From contig JAVBXY010000003.1 in NCBI GenBank assembly GCA_030824275.1, positions 186,001 through 250,000 on the forward strand: a stretch of DNA of 64,000 bases, read 5' to 3'. The position numbers and the translations under genes were made by a program. Shown in pieces: positions 26,595 to 35,062 of this stretch; position 1 is the first letter of the stretch, and every line of letters begins with the position of its first letter. The stretch is from Rhodocyclaceae bacterium (GTDB lineage: Bacteria; Pseudomonadota; Gammaproteobacteria; Burkholderiales; Rhodocyclaceae). Under the pieces are notes generated by a model. The model did no database searches. It was not told the DNA's origin and worked only from the letters and a program-made list of their open reading frames with translations.

Positions 26595-29500
26595 TCGACA
26601 GCTTGCTCAAGCAGGATGCCGCCCACCGCCTGCGCGCGCTGGAGATGGCCTCCTTTATCGTCGAAGCCCCCGCCGGCGCCGGCAAGACGGAGCTGCTGAC
26701 CCAGCGCTACCTGCGCCTGCTGGCGACGGTGGAAGAGCCCGAGGAAATCATCGCCATCACCTTCACCAACAAGGCTGCCGGCGAGATGCGTGAGCGCATC
26801 GCCGAAAGTCTGGCGATGGCACGTAACGGCGATCTACCGGAGGCGCCACACAAGCGCATCACCTTCGAGCTGGCGACGGCGGCCCTGGCCCGCTCTGCCG
26901 AACTCGGCTGGCAGATCGAGGCCCAGCCGGGCCGCCTGCGCCTGACCACCATCGACGCGCTCTGCGCCAGCTTGGCGCGGCAGATGCCCTATCTGTCGCG
27001 CTTCGGCGCGCAGCCCGCTGTGGCCGAGGAGGCCCAGCGGCATTACGAGGAAGCGGCCCGACGTGCGCTGGATCATCTCGAAAGCGATGGCGAGATGGCC
27101 GAGGCCGTGGCCGTCGCCCTGGCCCATCTTGACAACGACACGGCGCGGCTGGCGCGCTTGCTGGCGCAGATGCTGGCGCGGCGCGAGCAGTGGCGGGAGA
27201 TAGCATCCCTAGATCACCCCGAATCCGCCATCGTCGAAGCCCTGGCCGAAATGGTCGGCGAGGAACTGACCCATGTCGCCGAGGCTCTCGGTTTCGGCAT
27301 CCAGGCCCAGGCCATGCCGCTCGCCCGTTACGCTGCCGACAATCTTGGCGGCGGGCCCTTGCAGGGTTGGACCGAGCCGCTGGGCAATGGTCCCGACGAT
27401 CTGCCGCGCTGGCGAGCGCTGAGCGATTTCCTGCTGACCAAGGAGGGCGAGCGGCGCAAGCAGGTCACGGTCAAGAACGGTTTCCCCGCCGACGACAAGC
27501 CGCGCAAGGCGGCGATGATGGAACTGCTGGCGGCCCTCGATGAGCACGCCGTGGCGGGACTGCGCCGGTTGCGCGATTTACCGACCACCGACCATGCCGA
27601 TGACGAAACCGTGCGCGCGCTGGTGCGCCTGTTGAAGCTGGCGGCGGCGGAGTTGTGGCTGGTCTTCCGCGAGCGCGGCGAGGTGGATTTCGGCGAGCTG
27701 GCGGCGCGGGCCATCGATGCCCTGGGTGATGATGCCGCGCCCTCCGAGCTGGGCCTGCGCCTCGACTATCGCATCCGCCATCTGCTGGTGGATGAATTCC
27801 AGGACACCAGCCCGATGCAGATCGATCTGCTGGCGCGGCTCACCGCCGGCTGGCAGCCCGGTGACGGCCGCACGCTGTTCGCCGTCGGCGATCCCATGCA
27901 GTCCATCTACCGTTTCCGCAAGGCCGACGTGGGCCTTTTCCTGCGTGTCGCCGAGACGGGCATCGGCGCCCTGCGCCTTGAAAAGCTGCGCCTGTCGCGC
28001 AACAACCGCTCGCACCCGGAAGTGGTGGGCTGGATCAACGCCCAGTTCCCCGCCGTCTTCCCCGGCGCCGACGATCCCCTGCGCGGCGAGATTCGTTACC
28101 GGCCCTTCGTCGCCACCCGCGATGCGGCCGCCGATGCCGGTGTCTTCGTCCATCCGGTGCTGGCGGAGGAGGACAAGGAGCGGCAGGAGGCGCAGCGCAT
28201 CATCGCCATCATCGCTGCCGAATGGCAGGCCGATCCGCAGCGGCGCATCGCCGTGCTGGTGCGCGCCCGTGATCATCTGTCGGCTTTGGTGGCGGCGATT
28301 CGCCGCGATGCTGCCGACTGGCGTTTTTCGGCCATGGAGATCGAGCCGCTGGTGGGCCGGCAGACGGTGCAGGATCTGATTTCCCTGACCCGCGCCCTGC
28401 ATCATCGCGCCGACCGCCTGCACTGGCTGGCGGTGCTTCGCGCGCCCTGGTGCGGGCTGACGCTGGCCGATCTGCACGCGCTGGCCGGCGACGATCACAA
28501 GTCGACAATCTGGTCGTTGATGAACGACGCCGTGCGCGCGGCGCGACTCTCGGCCGATGGTCAGGCGCGACTGGCTCATGTACGGAATGTGCTGGCCGAG
28601 GCACTGGCCGGGCAGGGGCGACAGGGCCGCCGGCGCTGGGTCGATGATGTCTGGAAAAAACTCGGCGGGCCGCGCTGTACTGGTGAAGCCGGTCTTGCCG
28701 ATGCGGCGGCTTTCTTCCGGCGACTCGATGTCCTCGATGCCGCCAGCCGTTTTGCCGTCGATAGCCTTGAAGACGACATGGGCCGGCTGTTCGCCGCCGC
28801 CGATGCGCAGGCCGACGGCCGCCTGCAATTGATGACCATCCACAAATCCAAGGGCCTCGAATTCGATACCGTGATCCTTCCCGGCCTGCATCGAGAGCCT
28901 TCGGGCCGCGACACGCCGCTGCTGGCCTGGGACACATTCCCGCTGGCTGGGGGCGAGCGCCTGGTGGCGGCCCCCGTCAATCGTCGACGCGGCAAATCCG
29001 TCGAGCCGACGGCCTACGATTTTCTCCAGCGCATGGAGCGCGAGCGCAGTCGCAACGAGGAGGCGCGCGTGCTCTACGTCGCCGCAACGCGGGCGGTGCG
29101 GCGATTGCATCTGGTCGGTGTAACTGCGCCGAAAGACGAGGGCGGTGTGGCTACGCCGCGTGCTGCTTCCCCCTTGGGCCGCTTGTGGCCGGCGCTGGAG
29201 GCGGAGTTCGTTGCCGCCGCATCCACCGCCGTCCCACCAGAGCCGACTTTTGACGACGGCAACGAACTCGCCCACTTCGTGCCGCAATTGCTGCGCCTGA
29301 ATGCGCCTGCCGTACCCGTTGCCTGGCAGGCGCCGGCCATCGTTGCCGCGCCGTCATTGCAGCGTGACGACACCGCCGATGCTCTCGCTGCGGCAGTCGG
29401 CACGTTGGTCCACGCCTGTCTGGAACAAATCGCTGCCGCGCCGGAGACCTGGACTGCGGCCCGCCTTGACGGCATGCGTCCCGCCTACGAGCGCTGGCTC

Positions 29501-29914
29501 GGCAGCCGAGGCTGGCCTTCGGCGCAAGCGAAGGAGGGTGCGACCCGCGCCGCCGCCATGCTGGCGACCACCGTGGCGAGCGAGGACGGCCGCTGGGTTC
29601 TGCGCCGGCGCGAGGCAAGCACGGCGGAACTGGCCCTGTCAAAAGTCGGCGCTGGCGGGACGGCGAATACACAGGTACTCGACCGCAGTTTCATCGAGGA
29701 CGGCGCGCGCTGGATCATCGACTGGAAGACGGCTTTCCTCGGCGTCGATGCGAACATCGCACGGCTGCAAGGCCACGCCGAGCGCTATCGCAGCCAGCTC
29801 GAAGCCTATGCTGCGCTCTTTGCTGGCGAGGGTCTGCCGCTACGGTTGGCGGTGTTCTACGTCGCCCATGGCGTGCTCGCCAGACTGGAATACAATCCTT
29901 CCTTTGACCAATAA
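26591..29914 (+). CDS. AddA-like UvrD-family helicase-nuclease
   Basis: The 1107-aa protein resects double-strand breaks. Helicase motifs are complete: I VEAPAGAGKTELLTQRY, Ia ITFTNKAAGEMRERI, II LLVDEFQDTSPMQ, III FAVGDPMQSIYRFRKAD, IV-like LSRNNRSHPEV, V LMTIHKSKGLEFDTVILP and VI VLYVAATRAVRRLHLVG. The C-terminal nuclease has GTLVHACLEQI and WIIDWKTAF. ATG 26591 overlaps the AddB-like stop (ATGA); the frame is open further upstream inside that gene. Two repeat copies lie in the C-terminal third: 29227-29251 (AVPPEPTF) and 29641-29665 (KVGAGGTA), the second just before the nuclease motif. Confidence 0.93.
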   Translation: MIDSLLKQDAAHRLRALEMASFIVEAPAGAGKTELLTQRYLRLLATVEEPEEIIAITFTNKAAGEMRERIAESLAMARNGDLPEAPHKRITFELATAALARSAELGWQIEAQPGRLRLTTIDALCASLARQMPYLSRFGAQPAVAEEAQRHYEEAARRALDHLESDGEMAEAVAVALAHLDNDTARLARLLAQMLARREQWREIASLDHPESAIVEALAEMVGEELTHVAEALGFGIQAQAMPLARYAADNLGGGPLQGWTEPLGNGPDDLPRWRALSDFLLTKEGERRKQVTVKNGFPADDKPRKAAMMELLAALDEHAVAGLRRLRDLPTTDHADDETVRALVRLLKLAAAELWLVFRERGEVDFGELAARAIDALGDDAAPSELGLRLDYRIRHLLVDEFQDTSPMQIDLLARLTAGWQPGDGRTLFAVGDPMQSIYRFRKADVGLFLRVAETGIGALRLEKLRLSRNNRSHPEVVGWINAQFPAVFPGADDPLRGEIRYRPFVATRDAAADAGVFVHPVLAEEDKERQEAQRIIAIIAAEWQADPQRRIAVLVRARDHLSALVAAIRRDAADWRFSAMEIEPLVGRQTVQDLISLTRALHHRADRLHWLAVLRAPWCGLTLADLHALAGDDHKSTIWSLMNDAVRAARLSADGQARLAHVRNVLAEALAGQGRQGRRRWVDDVWKKLGGPRCTGEAGLADAAAFFRRLDVLDAASRFAVDSLEDDMGRLFAAADAQADGRLQLMTIHKSKGLEFDTVILPGLHREPSGRDTPLLAWDTFPLAGGERLVAAPVNRRRGKSVEPTAYDFLQRMERERSRNEEARVLYVAATRAVRRLHLVGVTAPKDEGGVATPRAASPLGRLWPALEAEFVAAASTAVPPEPTFDDGNELAHFVPQLLRLNAPAVPVAWQAPAIVAAPSLQRDDTADALAAAVGTLVHACLEQIAAAPETWTAARLDGMRPAYERWLGSRGWPSAQAKEGATRAAAMLATTVASEDGRWVLRRREASTAELALSKVGAGGTANTQVLDRSFIEDGARWIIDWKTAFLGVDANIARLQGHAERYRSQLEAYAALFAGEGLPLRLAVFYVAHGVLARLEYNPSFDQ
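29227..29251 (-). repeat. 25-bp interspersed element, diverged copy 1 in AddA-like gene
   Basis: 21 of 25 matches, reverse orientation; read as AVPPEPTF in a linker after motif VI. Confidence 0.5.
29641..29665 (+). repeat. 25-bp interspersed element, copy 2 in AddA-like gene
   Basis: 23 of 25 matches; read as KVGAGGTA in the loop before the nuclease core. Confidence 0.68.
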
Positions 29915-29929
29915 CGAGTGGAGAAAGCC

Positions 29930-30862
29930 ATGTCCAACGGGAAATACCGCCTGGTGACGCGCAGTGATTTCGACGGCCTCGCCTGTGCCGTGCTGCTCAA
30001 TGAACTGGACCTGATCGACGACATCAAGTTCGTCCATCCGAAGGACATGCAGGACGGCAAGATCGAGATCAGCGCCAACGACATCACCACCAACCTGCCC
30101 TTCGTCCCCGGCGTGCATCTGGCCTTCGACCACCACCTGTCGGAGACCTTCCGTAATCCCGGCGAACGGCCCAACCACATCATCTATCCCGACGCCCCCT
30201 CGGCGGCTCGTGTCGTGTTTGAGCACTATGGCGGTAAAGCTCGTTTCCCGGCCTTCTTCAACGAAATGATGGAAGCGGTGGACAAGGGCGATGCCGCCCA
30301 GTTCAGCCGCGACGAAATCCTTGATCCCAAGGGCTGGGTGCTGCTCAACTACCTGATGGATTCGCGTACCGGCCTCGGCCGCTTCCGCGAGTTCCGCGTC
30401 AGCAACTACCAGCTGATGATGGATCTGATCCAGTACTGCCGCAATCACGGCATCGACGACATCCTCGCCCTGCCCGACGTCAAGGAGCGCGTGGATCTCT
30501 ACTTCGATCACGCCGAAAAGTCCAAGGAACAGATCAAGCGTTGCACCACGGTGCACAAGAATCTGGCCGTCCTCGACCTGCGCAACGAAGAGACGATCTA
30601 CGCCACCAACCGTTTCATGATCTACGCGCTCTTCCCCGAGACCAACATCTCCATCCACATCCTGTGGGGCGTGCAGAAGCAGAACACGGTCTTCGCCACC
30701 GGCAAATCCATCCTCGACCGTTCCTCCACCACCAACGTCGGCGAGCTGATGCTCAAGTACGGCGGTGGCGGCCACGAAGCGGCCGGCACCTGCCAGATCG
30801 ACAACGACAAGGCGGCTGCGGTACTCAAGGAACTGATCGCCAAGATCAATGCCGACGGCTGA
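29930..30862 (+). CDS. DHH-family phosphoesterase
   Basis: The 310-aa protein has DHH motifs: SDFDGLACAVLL near residue 12, HLAFDHHLSE near 65, and the DHHA1 C-terminal glycine motif YGGGGHEAAGTC. These are metal-dependent phosphoesterases such as nanoRNases, c-di-AMP/pGpG hydrolases or exopolyphosphatases; the sequence alone does not settle which. ATG 29930 follows GGAGAAAG, and an in-frame GTG at 29918 is less likely. It starts 15 bp after the AddA-like gene and overlaps the aminopeptidase by 14 bp. Confidence 0.88.
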   Translation: MSNGKYRLVTRSDFDGLACAVLLNELDLIDDIKFVHPKDMQDGKIEISANDITTNLPFVPGVHLAFDHHLSETFRNPGERPNHIIYPDAPSAARVVFEHYGGKARFPAFFNEMMEAVDKGDAAQFSRDEILDPKGWVLLNYLMDSRTGLGRFREFRVSNYQLMMDLIQYCRNHGIDDILALPDVKERVDLYFDHAEKSKEQIKRCTTVHKNLAVLDLRNEETIYATNRFMIYALFPETNISIHILWGVQKQNTVFATGKSILDRSSTTNVGELMLKYGGGGHEAAGTCQIDNDKAAAVLKELIAKINADG

Positions 30863-32129
30863 TCCGATCCAGTCGGCGCGGGACCTGCTCGACTACATCG
30901 ACGCCAGTCCCAGCCCCTGGCACGCGGTGGCGACCTCGCGGCAGCGCCTGCTGGCGCGGGGTTACACCGAACTGGAAGAAACGCAGCGCTGGTCGCTGAC
31001 GTCAGGCGGACGCTACTTCGTCACGCGCGGCGACTCTTCGCTGATCGCCTTCGTCCTCGGCCAGCAGCCCCTGGCCGAATCCGGCCTGCGCATGATCGGC
31101 GCCCACACCGATTCGCCCGGCCTGCGCGTCAAGCCCAAGGCGCCGCACACCTGCGATGGCGTCATGCGTCTCGGCGTCGAGGTGTATGGCGGGCCGATCC
31201 TCGCCACCTTCGCCGACCGTGATCTCGGCCTCGCCGGCCGCGTGCATCTGCGTGACGGCACGGTGCGCCTGTTGCATATCGACAAACCCCTGCTGCGCCT
31301 GCCCAATCTGGCCATCCACATGAACCGCGAGGTCAACGAGTCCGGCCTCAAGTTCAACAAGCAGACCGAACTGCCGCTGCTCCTCGGCATCGCCGAAGAA
31401 GGCAAAAGCGCCGAACAGGTTTTCGCCACCGCCCTCGGCGTCGACGGCAATGACATCCTGAGTTGGGAGCTGGCCGTCTGCGACACCCAGAAGGGCAGCC
31501 TGTGGGGTCCGCAGGAAGAATTCATCGCCAGCAGCCGGCTCGACAATCTCGCCTCCTGTCATGCCGCACTGAGCGCGCTGCTGGCCGTGGATCAGTCGCA
31601 AGCCACCGCCGTCTGCGCCTTCTTCGACCACGAAGAGGTCGGCAGCGAAAGCGCCGTCGGTGCCGGCGGCAGCTTCGTCGCCGATGTCGTCGCCCGCATC
31701 GCCGCCGCCACCGGGCTGGACGAAGAGGACCGCCGCCGCGCGCTGGCAAAAAGTTTCTTCGTCAGCGCCGACATGGCCCACGGCTGGCACCCGAATTTCC
31801 CCGCCGCCTACGAACCCCAGCATCGCGTCATGGTGAATGGCGGCCCCGTTATCAAGCACAACGCCAACCAGCGTTACAGCACCGGTGCCGACACGGCCGC
31901 CCGCTTCATCGGCCTGTGCGAAAAGGCCGGCGTGCCCTGGCAGCAATACGCCCACCGCACCGACCTCGGCTGCGGCAGCACCATCGGCCCCATCGTCGCC
32001 GCGCGATTAGGCATGCCCAGCGTCGACGTCGGCAACCCCATGTGGGCCATGCACAGTCTGCGCGAGAGCGCGGGGGCGCTGGATCATGGGCGGATGATTG
32101 CGGTGATGGGTGAGGCGCTGGCGAGCTGA
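30849..32129 (+). CDS. apeB: M18-family aminopeptidase
   Basis: The 426-aa protein has the M18 metal ligands and signatures: GAHTDSPGLRVKPKAP, FDHEEVGSESAVGAGGSF, SADMAHGWHPNFP and KHNANQRYSTGADTA. The family removes N-terminal acidic or other residues from peptides using two zinc ions in the cytosol. It is the last gene before an accessory patch: a 38-bp direct repeat begins 17 bp after its stop. Confidence 0.93.
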   Translation: MPTADPIQSARDLLDYIDASPSPWHAVATSRQRLLARGYTELEETQRWSLTSGGRYFVTRGDSSLIAFVLGQQPLAESGLRMIGAHTDSPGLRVKPKAPHTCDGVMRLGVEVYGGPILATFADRDLGLAGRVHLRDGTVRLLHIDKPLLRLPNLAIHMNREVNESGLKFNKQTELPLLLGIAEEGKSAEQVFATALGVDGNDILSWELAVCDTQKGSLWGPQEEFIASSRLDNLASCHAALSALLAVDQSQATAVCAFFDHEEVGSESAVGAGGSFVADVVARIAAATGLDEEDRRRALAKSFFVSADMAHGWHPNFPAAYEPQHRVMVNGGPVIKHNANQRYSTGADTAARFIGLCEKAGVPWQQYAHRTDLGCGSTIGPIVAARLGMPSVDVGNPMWAMHSLRESAGALDHGRMIAVMGEALAS

Positions 32130-32146
32130 GTTGCTTTCCTGGGCGG

Positions 32147-32184
32147 CGCCGGCCTGGTTGCCGTGTCATCAGCGCCGACTTTCG
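32147..32184. repeat. left 38-bp direct repeat flanking higBA
   Basis: Matches 32827-32864 at 36 of 38 positions, including the shared blocks GGCCTGGTTGCCGTGTCA and GCGCCGACTTTCG. The right end is a partial reverse copy of the 25-bp interspersed element. The copies bracket exactly one toxin-antitoxin operon. Confidence 0.85.
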
Positions 32185-32198
32185 AGGTGCTGCCCGTC

Positions 32199-32227
32199 TT
32201 GACAAGTGTCAATAGACTATTTACAGT
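32199..32227 (+). promoter_or_regulatory. higBA promoter and operator
   Basis: TTGACA (32199-32204) and TACAGT (32222-32227) are spaced by 17 nt. The -35 box is half of a perfect palindrome TTGACAAGTGTCAA (32199-32212), and GACT-ATTTAC-AGTC overlaps the -10 box. These are likely binding sites for HigA autoregulation. The transcript would begin very near the higB start codon. Confidence 0.6.
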
Positions 32228-32233
32228 CAATCC

Positions 32234-32503
32234 ATGATTCGTGGCTTTCGGCACAAGGGACTTGCGCAGTTCTTCAAGACGGGCAGCAAGGCCGGCATAC
32301 AGCCTTCGCACGCAACCCGGCTGCGTCTGCAACTGGCCAAGCTGGATGGCGCCAAGTCACCCGCCGACATGGGCTTGCCCGGCTGGAAATTGCATCCCCT
32401 GACTACCGGGCATTGGTCGGTCTGGGTCAATGGAAACTGGCGGCTCACCTTTGACTTCGAAGGTGAGGATGCCGTGCTGGTGGACTATCGGGACTATCAC
32501 TAG
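32234..32503 (+). CDS. higB: HigB toxin (RelE superfamily mRNA interferase)
   Basis: The 89-aa protein has the HigB pattern IRGFRHKGLAQFF at the N-terminus, AKLDGAKSPADMGLPGWKLH in the middle and WSVWVNGNWRLTFDF-type strands with the C-terminal VDYRDYH. HigB toxins cleave mRNA on the ribosome. Toxin precedes antitoxin, the usual hig order, with a 10-bp gap. Confidence 0.93.
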   Translation: MIRGFRHKGLAQFFKTGSKAGIQPSHATRLRLQLAKLDGAKSPADMGLPGWKLHPLTTGHWSVWVNGNWRLTFDFEGEDAVLVDYRDYH

Positions 32504-32513
32504 GAGCAAAGAG

Positions 32514-32819
32514 ATGACGCGCATGCACAACCCACCCCATCCCGGGGAAGTCCTGAGGGATGGCGTGTTCACCGGCACCGGCATCACTGTGACCGACTTT
32601 GCCCGCCGCATCGGCGTCACCCGAGTCACGCTCTCGAACGTGCTCAATGGCAAGAACGGGGTCAGCGCCGACATGGCGGTGCGCCTCACTGCCGCGCTCG
32701 GCGGCAGCGCGGAATCCTGGCTGCACATGCAGGCGCAGTACGATCTCGCGGCGTCGGAAAAAGCGTTGAAGAAGGTGCTGGCGAAGATCGAGCCGCTGGA
32801 TATCCCCGAAGCAGCCTGA
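32514..32819 (+). CDS. higA: HigA antitoxin (HTH, XRE type)
   Basis: The 101-aa protein begins MTRMHNPPHPGEVLRDGVF, the HigA signature, followed by an HTH (TVTDFARRIGVTRVTLSNVL) and SAESWLHMQAQYDL. It neutralises HigB and represses the operon. AGGAGCAAAGAG precedes the ATG; the frame is open further upstream inside higB. Confidence 0.94.
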   Translation: MTRMHNPPHPGEVLRDGVFTGTGITVTDFARRIGVTRVTLSNVLNGKNGVSADMAVRLTAALGGSAESWLHMQAQYDLAASEKALKKVLAKIEPLDIPEAA

Positions 32820-32826
32820 TCGCCAA

Positions 32827-32864
32827 CGCCGGCCTGGTTGCCGTGTCACCGGCGCCGACTTTCG
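32827..32864. repeat. right 38-bp direct repeat flanking higBA
   Basis: Second copy of the 32147-32184 repeat, starting 7 bp after the higA stop. Contains the same partial interspersed element, GGCGCCGACTTTCG. Confidence 0.85.
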
Positions 32865-32907
32865 GAGTGGTTGCCATGCTTTCGAGTCTGCCAAAAAAAA
32901 TATAAAT

Positions 32908-32965
32908 CCAAGCTGACCCTTTGTCGTTCCACGCTAGTGATAGTGCGAACCTGGCCCCTTTGATT
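32908..32965. repeat. two scar-like AAAGGG(G)-motif remnants
   Basis: On the reverse strand AAAGGGTCAGCTTGG (32908-32923) and AATCAAAGGGGCCAGGTTC (32947-32965) resemble each other and similar motifs at 39136, 59285 and 59662. They sit in a locally AT-rich stretch between higA and the next gene. Confidence 0.45.
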
Positions 32966-33002
32966 TACGCGTTAAGAATTTCAACCTAGAAGGAATATAC
33001 CG

Positions 33003-33443
33003 ATGAATCTCAGTCGCAAGTTGTTGTCCCTATTGGCGGTGTTGGGCTGCGCACTCAGCGCGCCCGCATCGGCCACGCAGATCATCTGCCTGATCAACAA
33101 TTCCTCTCAGGCCATCAGAATCGTGGGGGCTGGTGAAGGGGCCGCTACGATCGAATACGAGGCGAAAGGCGGCGACAAAAACCAATGCTGGCATGTCGCC
33201 GAGTCTGCCAATGCGCTTAGATTTGTTGGGTACCATACGAAAGATGCCGCCGGTTATTGGCAAAACGCGGGGATAGAGAAGCCTATTGCTTTCCAGAACA
33301 CACCTATCGTCAAGTCCCAATGGTTTTTTTGGGAAAAATATTCGGGGAAGTGGGACGCAGATGTAAAAAACTGCGGCAAACAGATTTGCATGTACCACTC
33401 TACCCACACCGATGTGTGGCGGCTGTACGTTGTAGACAAATGA
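33003..33443 (+). CDS. secreted protein of unknown function
   Basis: The 146-aa product starts with a clear signal peptide (MNLSRKLLSLLAVLGCALSA, cleavage likely after PASA). The mature part has four or five cysteines (IICLINN, NQCWHV, VKNCGKQICMYH) and many aromatic residues (QWFFWEKYSG), which suggests a small disulfide-bonded periplasmic or extracellular protein. AGAAGGAA lies upstream. Base composition is visibly lower in GC than neighbours, suggesting acquisition. I do not recognise the family. It faces a convergent secreted protein with a perfect palindrome between them. Confidence 0.75.
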   Translation: MNLSRKLLSLLAVLGCALSAPASATQIICLINNSSQAIRIVGAGEGAATIEYEAKGGDKNQCWHVAESANALRFVGYHTKDAAGYWQNAGIEKPIAFQNTPIVKSQWFFWEKYSGKWDADVKNCGKQICMYHSTHTDVWRLYVVDK

Positions 33444-33500
33444 CCTAACGCCGAACCGCCATTGAAGGCGAGCTGAGCGGCCTCTGCCGGGCGGCGATGC

Positions 33501-33529
33501 ATGGCTAACGGTCAGTGACCGTTAGCCAT
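33501..33529. terminator. 13-bp perfect palindrome between convergent genes
   Basis: ATGGCTAACGGTC and GACCGTTAGCCAT are separated by AGT. It lies 57 bp after the 33003 gene and 87 bp from the end of the 33617 gene. It may act as a bidirectional terminator, although no T tract follows. Confidence 0.55.
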
Positions 33530-33616
33530 TGTGCTCGGTCAAATCAGTCAGGACGCAGTCCGACGTATGAAATCGCCTTGCTACTGAAATCGTGCCGTAG
33601 CCAAGCGAAGCGTCCA

Positions 33617-35008
33617 TCAGTTCAGCGGGGTCTCGTAGGCATACACCGCTGAACAGCGCAATTCAATGACGTTGCCGTTGCAGTCCGGGTTGCCACCACT
33701 GCCGCAAAAGCCGGTGGCTACCATGCCGAGCGGACAGGAAATTCCCGTTCCCCAGTTCGTCTGGGGTATCCATTGTGATTCGGCCGCATGAATGGCAAAG
33801 GAAACCTCAACGTTGGGGTCGATTTCCCCTGCTGTTGTCAATGACGCACAATCGATGTGGCTGGGACGACCATTGCAGTTCGGGTTGCTGCCCGACCCGC
33901 AGATGCTGACGATCGCCTGTCCATCCGGACAGACTAGTCGCTCTCCCCACCTGCTGGCCGTCAACTTCCCGTGCCGTTCAGGGGCATTGGTCGTGGCGAT
34001 CCTGCGCTGGGCGGTGTAATAGGCACAGCCGGTCTGTACCGGATGCCCCTGGCAATCGGCATTGGAACCACTGCCGCAAGCCGCCATCACCACGCCTCTA
34101 CGTCCGTTTATCGATGGGCATTCGGCACTCGTTCCCCAAGCACCGGCGCTGGCAACGACCGCCTGCTGGTTGATTGGCGCAAATGAACCGTTGTCCCATC
34201 CCAGTTTGCGCTTGGTCATTCTGGCCGCATTCTTCTGAATCTTGTAAATCCGCTCCTTGGCGGTTGCTACTCGTGCGTCTTCTTGCTTTTCCCAATTTTC
34301 GCGATTCATGCAACTTCCCATACCCTGCAGGCTCCAGTCGCCGCTTCTACAAGGATATGGATTCACATTTCGGGGCACATTGATTTTTGCCAGGGCTTCG
34401 GCTTTTTCCCTGCTCATGGCCGCCTCGGCCGCCTTGGCGCGCTTTGCCGCCTCGGCCTTTTTTGCCGCTTCTTCCTCAGCGGATTTTTCCGCAGCTTTTT
34501 GCTGCGGGGTCTTGGCCGCTTCCCGCTTGATGCTCTCAATTTCTGCCGCCATTCGATTGATTTCGAAGTGGCGCTCCACTCGCCGTCTGGCCGGCTGTTC
34601 TGCCTGCCACATGCGCTCTTTTTCTGCGGCTATGCGCTCGTTTTCCTGGGCCTGCCATTGCTGGGGGCTCAATCGAAGATCTCTACTGCATTGATCCTGA
34701 ATAGCCCTAGCCGCACCATCCCAGGCTAGCTGAAAACAAGTACTGCTGGTTGGCTGTGGGCGGGGCGATACTTTGTAAGTTGCAAAGGCAGCGGCTTTTT
34801 CCTTCGCCATGTCCTCAGCGCTTTTTGGGGAGGTTCTGGGTTGATTTGGCTTTAGTCTGAAATATTCAGCCTCGATCTCCCTTTCCCGCTGTTCAGCAAT
34901 TTGGCGGGCCACTTGGTTCATGCTATCCACGCGTGGATCGGCGCTCACATTACCGGAGACCGAAAACGTCAGTAGAGCTGCAATCAAGGTGATCGGGCGC
35001 CAATTCAT
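33617..35008 (-). CDS. secreted coiled-coil protein with three Cys-rich repeats
   Basis: The 463-aa protein has a signal peptide (MNWRPITLIAALLTFSVSGN, then VSADPRV), a charged helical region of about 200 residues rich in Ala, Glu and Lys (EEEAAKKAEAAKRAKAAEAA), then three repeats in the last 170 residues. Each has CP..., a core CGSGSNxxCxG or CGSGGNPDCNG and a final Cys: MAACGSGSNADCQGHPVQTGC, SICGSGSNPNCNGRPSHIDC and GFCGSGGNPDCNGNVIELRC. I do not recognise the family. The repeats look like small disulfide-stabilised binding units carried on a stalk. GC is lower than in flanking core genes. Confidence 0.78.
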   Translation of the reverse strand: MNWRPITLIAALLTFSVSGNVSADPRVDSMNQVARQIAEQREREIEAEYFRLKPNQPRTSPKSAEDMAKEKAAAFATYKVSPRPQPTSSTCFQLAWDGAARAIQDQCSRDLRLSPQQWQAQENERIAAEKERMWQAEQPARRRVERHFEINRMAAEIESIKREAAKTPQQKAAEKSAEEEAAKKAEAAKRAKAAEAAMSREKAEALAKINVPRNVNPYPCRSGDWSLQGMGSCMNRENWEKQEDARVATAKERIYKIQKNAARMTKRKLGWDNGSFAPINQQAVVASAGAWGTSAECPSINGRRGVVMAACGSGSNADCQGHPVQTGCAYYTAQRRIATTNAPERHGKLTASRWGERLVCPDGQAIVSICGSGSNPNCNGRPSHIDCASLTTAGEIDPNVEVSFAIHAAESQWIPQTNWGTGISCPLGMVATGFCGSGGNPDCNGNVIELRCSAVYAYETPLN

Positions 35009-35062
35009 GATGGACTCGTTGTTGAGTGAGAAATGGGATCAGTATATATGCGTTCGTATTTT

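Noticed and set aside
31771..31790. GTCAGCGCCGACATGG in the M18 aminopeptidase gene
   Set aside because: Encodes the family-conserved SADMAHG; only part of the interspersed core matches.
33501..33529. Integron attC-like site (GTTAGCC / GGCTAAC ends)
   Set aside because: The ends do not fit the GTTRRRY / RYYYAAC rule and no integrase is present.
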